From contig JAOWCC010000041.1 in NCBI GenBank assembly GCA_030867875.1, positions 177,218-241,217 of the forward strand: DNA of 64,000 bases, in the 5' to 3' direction. This document shows positions 56,749 through 64,000 of this stretch, in pieces (position 1 is the stretch's first letter; every line of letters starts with the position of its first letter). The DNA comes from Actinernus sp. WN-2022. Lineage: Eukaryota > Cnidaria > Anthozoa > Actiniaria > Actinernidae. The notes below the pieces were generated by a model, which was not told where the DNA came from, searched no databases, and was given only the letters and a program-made list of their open reading frames with translations. The translations under genes were made by a program, and so were the position numbers.

Positions 56749-57613
56749 GTCGCATGCAATAGGACATTTGCATGATGACGTCGCATACAACAACTACCAG
56801 AACTCTTTGCGCGAATCCTTTTGTTCTTCTAATTTGGACCATTGTCTTGGAATTCTCAAAGGAGTTTAAAAATCTGAATGACAAAAACAATTCGACAAGG
56901 ATTCTGGTAGTTGTAGTAAAATGACGCCAAAATGAAAAGTACCATTCACACTCAAACAACACGCTTTTCGCTCACAACACACGAAATTTATATGCTAGTC
57001 GTATCGGTTTTTTAATCAATTATTTTTCGTTTCCACAATTAAACAACCTCTTCATTAGGTTTTCGGTTTCCTCGACCGTAAAACTCGTCGACTCTCTCTA
57101 TTTTTGTTTTATATCGAGTGACTGCGTTGATGAATTGTATTTACTTTTCCGTCGTTTTGAAATGATCGTCCCCCAACCCTCCCCTCAGTAGAACATTGGT
57201 ACAAAATACGTTATTTCTATTGTTCTCAACTACTGCTGTGTTGCACGATTGTGTTGATTGCGTTATATGCAAGTTGTAGGGTTGATTTATACCAAGCAAT
57301 CCGTGTTGTAAGCTAATGGGCCTTTTGCAGGAATACAATCATGTAGTTGTACTGCGTGGCAAAAAATCTTAATTCGTATATTTAAAGGCACTTGTACGAG
57401 ATCGGTAGTGTTATTAGCAAAACCTGTTTGTAAATGCTATTTTCCACCTCCAATCGATTGTCGATCTTTCTAAATCAGCGCTTTTAAAGATAGCTTGCCG
57501 TACAGCATCCATGGCAACGCGTTTCCCATGGGGATTACGAGCTCAATTCATTCGCTAACGACGTATTATATCAGCTCGTGACTGTTTCCTGCAAAAGTCC
57601 TATTGTATGCGAC
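56749..57613. mobile_element. Non-autonomous DNA transposon, about 865 bp, in intron 11
   Basis: GTCGCATGCAATAGGACATT (56,749) faces AAGTCCTATTGTATGCGAC (57,595-57,613) as a terminal inverted repeat of about 25 bases with two mismatches. An inner inverted pair, ACAACTACCAGAA.. (56,789) and AAGGATTCTGGTAGTTGT (56,898-56,915), is an additional hairpin. It lies 60 bases past the exon 11 donor. No transposase is encoded. Confidence 0.72.
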
Positions 57614-57922
57614 AAAGTTGTACTTTGTAAATCGGCCTTAAGTTCCTGTCTTTTTATTGTCTATTTATCGTGGGACTAAGGGGCTAATCGGATAGGTAAG
57701 GGATTTCATTCCAAAAGAAACAGCTATAGCAACACATAATTCAGCCTTGGTTTGATTATTGCGATGTGGTCTGCTGTTATTATTGTTGTGTTCAGTTGGG
57801 TTATGGCGGGTTGATCGTGCAGTCACGGTGGGCACAAATGACCCTCAAGTCGCTCACGTTGCTATATTTTAAAAATCAGTAAATGATGAGCATATAGTAT
57901 ATCGACACGCGCAAGGTAGAAG
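57614..57922. other. Left flank of the Polinton-like block
   Basis: No terminal repeat of the large element could be fixed here, and no gene is visible. Base composition rises in GC from about 57,900. Confidence 0.35.
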
Positions 57923-60900
57923 ATGGTCACCCTCGAAGAATTACGTGCGCAAGCAAAGCAATTTGGGTTGCGAGGTACTTCGAAGTTCGACAAAGCCAAG
58001 CTCGCCCAGACAATAGCTGAGGCTCGCTCTCTCGAATGGGAGAATAGGATCGAACGAGCCGATCGAACAGGTAGGTTCCCAGCTCTTCGTGGCGATCCTG
58101 AAAATCCCCACAAAAGAGCTCAACGTGCACGCGAAAGTCAACAGTTGAATGAGGAGATCACAGCAAGTCTAAGGGCAAAGGCTGATAAAGAGAGGTCCAT
58201 AGCGGATCCTCGAAGACGTTTGCCCCACAAACACCGAGCCTTCCGACGGTTCCTGCAAGAGCCTCGTAGTGAGCCACTTCCACGGAGTCTAGCTCGAGAG
58301 GCAGGTGCTATTCTCGATGAGAGAGATGGAATGCTCGAGGGAGTGGAGATAGGCCGCCGTACTATCCAGTGGCGCTTCTTCCAAGGTGTGGCAGGAGATT
58401 TGACCCCTAGGATCATGGAAAAGTTAGTTGCAAAGGTAACCACCAGCTTCTACCTGCGCTACAGCTACACCTATCGCATTCGCAATGTCAACGACGGGCG
58501 TGTGATGCTATTCTCCAAGACTGTCCCCGGCTCTCCATGGTTGAATGTCCTAGGCAATGCAGAGGAGTGGATCAATAGTACAGAGACAGCTCGTTTGAAT
58601 CCCGACAACATCAATCGTCCAAATACCCAATGGGCCTTCGTGCGTTGGATCTACGTGGATGTCAAAGTCGTGATCGATCGTCAGCCTCTGTTGGGAACAG
58701 GCCCACTGCCCCAATGGCTTCGCCAGAAAAAAGGAATGATTGCCCTTGATCGATATGGTGACAACCTATGTCTTTGGCGCTGCCTTGCCGTATGCAAAGG
58801 AGCCCGTGCAGACAAGTGCAACGCCTCGGCTCGGGAACTTGCCCAGGACTTCTATCGCCTGACAGCGCCCACGCAAGACGTTCCCAGGACTTCCTTAGAC
58901 CAGCTGGAGGAAGTCGAGTTGCACTTTGGAATCGGCATTTGGGTATACGAACCCACGGAGGATGGCGTTTGGCATCTGACGCGGCGTGCAGCCCACTACA
59001 AGCATGCAATGACGATTGGGCTGTATGCCGGACATGCTTCTATATCAAGGACATCAAAAAGCTAGGGCACGTCTACGCATGCAACGATTGTGGACAACGG
59101 TTTACGAAAACCTCAGACCTCCAACGCCACGCAGATCGTTGCAGTCGTGGCGAAACAAAGATTGTTTGCCCCGGAAAAGTAATTGCAGTACCCTAGTCGG
59201 CATACGAAAAAGCATTCTGGCCAGAGAGTGATTCCAACAAAGCCAGCAAAGCCGCTCTACGCTGGTTGAAACGCGAAGCCGAAAGGATTGGGCAACACAT
59301 TCATCACGCAGCTTGTGGACATGGCGGAGAGCATTGGATCGAAGGAGCAGCGGTTGATGGCTACGAACCTCTTTCGAAAACCATCTTCCAATTTCATGGA
59401 TGCTATTTCCATGGCTGCCCGGAATGCTTCCCTAGGGAAACGAGGCTCTATCGCAAGACCTGCAAAAGAACCGAGAGTCTACGTGAGGCAGGTTACGTAG
59501 TTGTGGAGGCTTGGGGCTGCTCTACGAAGAAGACAAACGAACTGGTCCCCACGCCAACACAAACTGTCTATCCACACGCCAAAGTGTACGACTTCGAAGC
59601 CTATCTCGATACAACGAAAGGAAGACAACCAACGGACCGATTGACCATCGAAAACGTCCACGTCCCAGTATCCGTTTCCATAGCGGACACGTACAACCGA
59701 ATACCAACCCATATCTGTCGACGCGATCCAAAAGAACTCGTAGCCGCCTTTGTCGAAGAACTCCAACGAAGAGCGAAAGCAATCCGAGAAGTCGTTGCGG
59801 AACGGTTCTGCCCCGAGACACCTGAATTCTCCTTCGACACCCTATCGAAGGAACAACGGATGAGAATCGACGAATAGGTCAACCAAGTTCCCGTTCTAGG
59901 CTTCAACTCTGGCAGGTACGATCTCAATCTGATTAGGAACTACTTTGTCGAAACCATCGCCGACACCTGTAAGAAGGTCAGGGTCGCAAAGAAAGCCAAT
60001 ACCACTATGTTTCTCTTGACTCCCGATTTCCGTTTCCTCGATGTGATGAACTACCTTGGACCCGGAACTTCTTACGAACGTTGGGTCGCCGCATACGGCT
60101 GTGATCTGCGGAAAAGCTTCTTCCCATATGAGTGGTTTGATTCTCCCGATAAGCTGGACCACGTCGGACTGCCAGACTATCCGGAGTGGGGATCGAAGCT
60201 AAAAGGGCAACACCTACTATCTAGGTCAGAGTTCGAAGACTGCAAGCGCACCTTTCGCGACAAAGGAATGGAGACCTTCGCAGATTGGTTGCGGTACTAC
60301 AACGACCTAGACGTAGTTCCATTCCTAGAGGCACTCGAAAAGATGCGAGATTTCTACCACGAGAAGGGAGTAGACATGCTGAAAGACGCAGTGTCCATCC
60401 CAGGAGTCTCGCTACAGTTCCTGCTTCGAGGTAGTGTAGAACGGGGAGCTGAGATGTACGCTCCATGCGAGGAAGCTTACCACATGCTGAAAGGCGCTGT
60501 CGTGGGAGGTCCAAGCATAGTGTTCACCAGACGCCACGAAGCAGGAGTGACTAAGATTCGTAGTCATCAGGGTGGAACCAAGGTGTGTCGCAAAGTTCTT
60601 GGATACGATGCCAACGCCCTATATCTTTCTACCATGGAATTCGAAATGCCTTGTGGAAAAGAAAAGGTTGTGCACTATGACGAACCAGGTCCAGCCGCCG
60701 AAGGCTTTGTCGAACGTCTACGTAGTGGAATGTGGTTTGGATATGCAGAGGTAGATATCGAGATACCAAAAGAATTGTGGAAGGAATTTGAGGAGATGCC
60801 ACCCTTCTTCTACAACAAGAAAATCCCCAAGGAAGCAATCTCTCCAGAAATGATAGCCTACCTCGCAAGGACAGGTAGAAAGCGAAGTGAGGAAAAGAAG

Positions 60901-61851
60901 CTAGTTGGGAGTCTTTCTGGAAAGAGGTTGCTGCTCTACGAGCCTCTCCTCTTTTGGTACATCGATCATGGCGCAGTGATCACTGCTGTCTACCGCACGA
61001 TAGACTACGAACCTAAGGCAATCTTCGGATGGTTCGTGGACCAAGTCACCGAGGCGCGACGCACGGGAGACGTAGACAAAAGTAAAGCCTTGCTGGCAGA
61101 GGTGTTCAAGCTACTGGGAAACAGCGCCTATGGAAAGTTGATCGAAGACTTGGGACGCCAAACTAATGTCACCTATACCAAAGACGAGAAGAGTGTGGAC
61201 AAAGCTTTGCGGAGTGCTTGGTTCGAAGACCTGGAAGAGATTGGCGAGGCATACGAACTCGAGAGTAGAAAGGCCCAGATCCGAATCAAACGCCCTTTCC
61301 AAGTAGGCATCGCTGTGTACCAGCTCGCAAAGCTGCGTATGCTCGAGTTCTACTACGACTTCCTCGATAAGTACATCGCCCGCGAGGACTTCGAATACAT
61401 CCAGATGGACACGGACAGCGCGTACATTGCCATCTCTGGAAACAGCATCGACGAAGTCGTACGATCAGACCTACGAGAGGATTTCGCAGCCCACAGAAAA
61501 TAATGGCTAGCTTGGGACAAGTGGAGCAGTCGTACCCCAGGACTCTTCAAACTCGAATTCGAAGGACAGCGCGCCATTGCCCTATGCTCGAAAGCCTACT
61601 ACGTCGACACGGGTGGTAGCAGGAAGTATTCCACCAAAGGTATGTCTAGGCGGCACAACGACGTTTCGTGGGCTCGATTCGAAGCAGCCCTCCAGGGTAG
61701 TATCGACATGGCGAAGAACCGAGGCTTCCGACTATTGCCAGAAGGTATGGCAACCTACGAACAGCAGAAGCTTGGGCTATCGGCTTACTACGACAAAAGA
61801 TACGTTCTTCCCGATGGAATCCACACCGAGCCAATAGAGTACGCTGTCTAG
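57923..61851 (+). pseudogene. Protein-primed family B DNA polymerase, Polinton type, broken
   Basis: About 1,300 codons. The N-terminus (VTLEELRAQAKQFGLRGTSK) resembles a SAP or Rho-N DNA-binding motif. YGDNLCLWRCLAV (about 58,760) resembles an OTU-type cysteine motif, and CNDCGQRF..LQRHADRC (59,075-59,140) is a C2H2 finger. Exonuclease motifs: YDFEAY (59,587), NSGRYD (59,905), YYNDLD (60,295). Polymerase motifs: YDANALY (60,604), KLLGNSAYGK (61,108) and DTDS (61,408). All catalytic residues are present. Damage consists of a frameshift near 59,030 and in-frame stops at 59,194 (TAG), 59,875 (TAG) and 61,501 (TAA). The enzyme replicates the element using a protein primer. The final TAG is at 61,849. 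Confidence 0.9.
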
Positions 61852-62900
61852 CGTCTGGGTACGAACAGAATTCCGTTTGGTGGTAGTTCCGTATCCCTAG
61901 GAACGACTTGTAGCTCTTCACGAACGAATCCACGTTTGGGTGCGTCCTTCTCCCCTTCTCGCTTCGCAAGGTAGTACAGCACAGGCTGTCCCGAAGATAC
62001 TACACTTCGCGAAATAACACATATCTGTAAACTCCACACAGGATCAGTAGCTCTACGTTTTTCACCCCCTTCCAATTCTCCTGGTGCATAGAGATATCGA
62101 ACCAGAACGTCGAATGGTAGGCGCTCTTCTCTCAATCCAACGGTGCGCGAATACGTAGGAGTCTTTAGATTTACTTGTTGCGTCACTACAGAATTCGAAG
62201 GCTCCTTTCCTGTAAGTCGAGTCACCTCACTGTTCAGGGCTTTGATAACCATTGGTAAACGAACTACCCATTCTCTACTACGCGCATCCGAGCCTTCCGA
62301 AGTAAGTACCATCTCTTGTGCATATTGATATCCAAACAATCTCTCTGCTAATGTCCTATTCGCTCGTTCGACGAAGCTTTGCGCTCTATGATTACCAGCC
62401 TCGCCTCGTTGAACTTTCGTACCATGTAGTTCTAGCGTTTCAGACATACTCCCCATGAATTCTCTACCAGGATCTACTTGCAGCGTCTTTGGCCATTCGA
62501 GTGGACTACGCTTGTAGATTCGTTCGAATGCCGCAGCAACTTCGCCACTATCTTTCGAAGCTAAAGGTTCGGCTTCTTTGTATCGAGAAGCTACATCGAT
62601 TACTACTAAAGCGTACTTGTATAGCTTTCGTCCACGCCCAGGTCGATCGTGTGGTAAGAATATCAAATCAGCTTGGTGGACTTCATTTGGTTTCGATACA
62701 GTCCAATGCGGACGTGGAATGTGTTTTGGTGGTGGTAGATATACTTGCCATATAGATTGCTTTTCCAACCAACTCTTAGCTACGTCTTCCGATGCTTTCG
62801 CTGCTACCGATAGCTTGTCAATTGCAGCGTGACCTTTCCAGTAGCCCATAGGACCATAGAAGATGTTTGCAAGTTTAGCATCCATTATACGTCTATGCAT
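61848..62900 (-). CDS. Polinton-type integrase, retroviral DD35E family, intact
   Basis: 350 codons from the ATG at 62,900 (the frame is open to 62,948, but that part is only T-rich leader). The N-terminal helix region reads LANIFYGPMGYWKGHAAIDK, then VAKSWLEKQSIWQVYLP. The catalytic residues are D in HQADLIFLP (62,667-62,669), D in QVDPGREF (62,472-62,474) and E in FVERANRTL (62,367-62,369); the last two are exactly 35 residues apart. The basic C-terminus (LAKREGEKDAPKRGFV) may be chromodomain-like but was not resolved. The enzyme inserts element DNA into chromosomes. It converges on the polymerase gene; the two stop codons overlap in CTAG. Unlike the polymerase, it has no visible damage. 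Confidence 0.92.
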   Translation of the reverse strand: MHRRIMDAKLANIFYGPMGYWKGHAAIDKLSVAAKASEDVAKSWLEKQSIWQVYLPPPKHIPRPHWTVSKPNEVHQADLIFLPHDRPGRGRKLYKYALVVIDVASRYKEAEPLASKDSGEVAAAFERIYKRSPLEWPKTLQVDPGREFMGSMSETLELHGTKVQRGEAGNHRAQSFVERANRTLAERLFGYQYAQEMVLTSEGSDARSREWVVRLPMVIKALNSEVTRLTGKEPSNSVVTQQVNLKTPTYSRTVGLREERLPFDVLVRYLYAPGELEGGEKRRATDPVWSLQICVISRSVVSSGQPVLYYLAKREGEKDAPKRGFVREELQVVPRDTELPPNGILFVPRR

Positions 62901-62949
62901 TCTAGCCTTCAACAGATGAAAAAAAGAAAAGAATAAGAACCTATCCAAC

Positions 62950-63345
62950 CGGTCCTTATTCCTTTCTTTTTTCTTTTTATCTTTTTTTTCTTTCTTTTTT
63001 TTTTCTTTTCCTCTTTCTTTTTTTTTTTAGTAGTGACCAAGTAGTATCTGGTAGCCTAGTAGTTGCCTAGTAGGTGCCTAGTAGTAGTACCTAGTACGTT
63101 CCTAGTAGCACCTAGTACGTTTCTAGTACGTTTCTAGTACATATCTAGTTGCCTGCTAGTTGCCTAGTAGTTGCCTAGTAGTTGCCTACTAGTCGCCTAG
63201 TAGCAGTACCTAGTACGTTCCTAGTAGCACCTAGTACGTTTCTAGTACGTTTCTAGTACGTATCTAGTTGCCTACTAGTTGCCTACTAGTTGCCTACTAG
63301 TTGCCTAGTACGTTTCTAGTAGCATCTATAACCATCTACTAATAG
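62950..63345. repeat. Polypyrimidine tract followed by a CTAG-rich minisatellite
   Basis: From 62,960 to 63,029 the plus strand is almost all T and C. Then words such as CCTAGTAGTTG, CCTAGTACGTT and TCTAGTACGTT repeat to 63,345. A higher-order unit of about 119 bases is visible: AGTACCTAGTACGTTCCTAG begins at 63,086 and 63,205. It lies between the integrase start and the end of the next minus-strand gene, so it occupies the integrase promoter region. Confidence 0.9.
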
Positions 63346-63385
63346 CGTATCCAGCGCCTAGCATTCCACACCGACGTAGAGCAAC

Positions 63386-64000
63386 TCACCAGTCTTCTGA
63401 TTGTTTGAGGGGTCGGTAGTAGTCAGATAAGCGGGGTTCTTTCATTCCTTCGAGCCGTTTAAGCGCCTTACGTAACTTATCGGATTGCACGAAGGCTTTG
63501 TTGGTGTCTCTTTGAACGTTGTATTCGTCGCGTTCAAGACCTTCCTGGTTTTCGAACCGACCTTTCTCTACATCGACTTCTTTGCATGATTCGCTTTCGC
63601 GCGTCAACTCTCTCTGCTGAGCTTCTCTAGCGAGTTTGTTGCTTAACGCTAGTGCCCTTCCGGCTGGCAACGCGCTTTGGGTCTTTTACCTTAATCGGTA
63701 CGGTCGTCGGAGGATTCGCAGTTATCTGATCAGTCTGTCCTTCATCTTGATTCGGTATAGTAAGTACTAACGAAGGTTCAACAGGTGTACCAGCAGAGAC
63801 TACTCGATGGGTACGTGGGAGTGGGGCCCGTGGCAACACGATCGTCGTCGTATAGGCGTTCTTCGAAATTGGGTAGTACATTTCAACCAATATATTGCAT
63901 ATACCACCCAATGAAGCACCTATGAAAGCCGCTATGGCGCCTGTTCCGGTAGATGTGATGACGTCCTTAGCGAACGCGCTTTCGACCCCAACGTTTCTCC
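63386..64000 (-). pseudogene. Polinton-linked gene of unknown function, frameshifted, runs off right edge
   Basis: From the edge the minus strand reads SAFAKDVITSTGTGAIAAFI, then GASLGGICNILVEMYYPISK, a Gly/Ala-rich hydrophobic stretch that could be a membrane helix, and a Pro/Thr-rich region. Near 63,640-63,690 the frame must shift to continue with NKLAREAQQRELTRESESCK and a charged, probably helical tail ending LSDYYRPLKQSEDW and a stop at 63,386. I do not recognise the family. The two parts may be one broken gene or two short neighbours; the upstream start lies outside the window. Confidence 0.5.

Larger units (their letters stand above)
57923..64000. mobile_element. Polinton/Maverick- or adintovirus-like element, partial
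   Basis: A protein-primed DNA polymerase B and a retroviral-type integrase side by side are diagnostic of Polintons and the related adintoviruses. The two genes converge (plus then minus), and a third gene on the minus strand leaves the window. The block is visibly richer in G and C than the host introns. Capsid, ATPase and protease genes and the terminal repeats would lie to the right, outside the window, if present. It sits in the host gene's last visible intron. Confidence 0.85.

Noticed and set aside
58138..59009. Long antisense frames across the polymerase gene
   Set aside because: Shadows of the polymerase coding frame; no motif of their own.

Overview
The window is animal (metazoan) nuclear DNA, AT-rich and intron-rich. 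My best guess is an anthozoan cnidarian such as a stony coral or anemone; this rests on the mix of mobile elements (Polinton, tyrosine-recombinase retroelement, Crypton, CR1/L2-like LINEs, tRNA-derived SINEs, many hairpin MITEs) and is an inference, not something proved by a marker gene. Nothing looks bacterial: genes are split, and the long open frames belong to transposons.

Bases 1-31,400 hold no host gene that I can support. They are a repeat landscape: a decayed LINE on the minus strand (1-2,985), a 112-118 bp satellite (3,999-4,850), several hairpin MITEs, two inverted copies of a long non-autonomous element (7,080-9,965 and 26,130-29,450), and a 9-kb composite element (15,233-24,290) whose ends are inverted repeats. 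Inside the composite sit two arrays built on TTGGTAA/TTACCAA, a MITE, a 2.7-kb near-perfect palindrome (18,583-21,288) and a second inverted-repeat element with a hairpin nested in it. Two SINE copies lie at 24.3 and 30.6 kb.

Bases 31,472-56,688 carry the one clear host gene, on the plus strand: eleven exons with matching splice sites, all junctions in phase 1. Exon 1 encodes a signal peptide, exon 2 a WAP four-disulfide domain, and exons 3-11 nine fibronectin type III domains, about 990 residues in all, still open at the last exon. WAP followed by FN3 is the anosmin-1 (KAL1) plan. The nine FN3 exons fall into the pattern A-B-C-D, A-B-C-D, A, so a four-domain block seems to have been duplicated. 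The introns are packed with mobile DNA: a gag-like fragment, a hammerhead-like motif, a DIRS/Ngaro-like retroelement with an SGNH hydrolase, three reverse-transcriptase fragments, a Crypton-type recombinase, and a Gypsy element that is itself split by a LINE tail and by an unknown Cys-rich open frame.

From about 57.9 kb to the window end is part of a Polinton/Maverick (or adintovirus-like) element, with visibly higher GC: a protein-primed family B DNA polymerase with all motifs but three stops and a frameshift (plus strand), an intact DD35E integrase meeting it tail to tail (minus strand), a CTAG-rich minisatellite, and a third, frameshifted minus-strand gene running off the edge.
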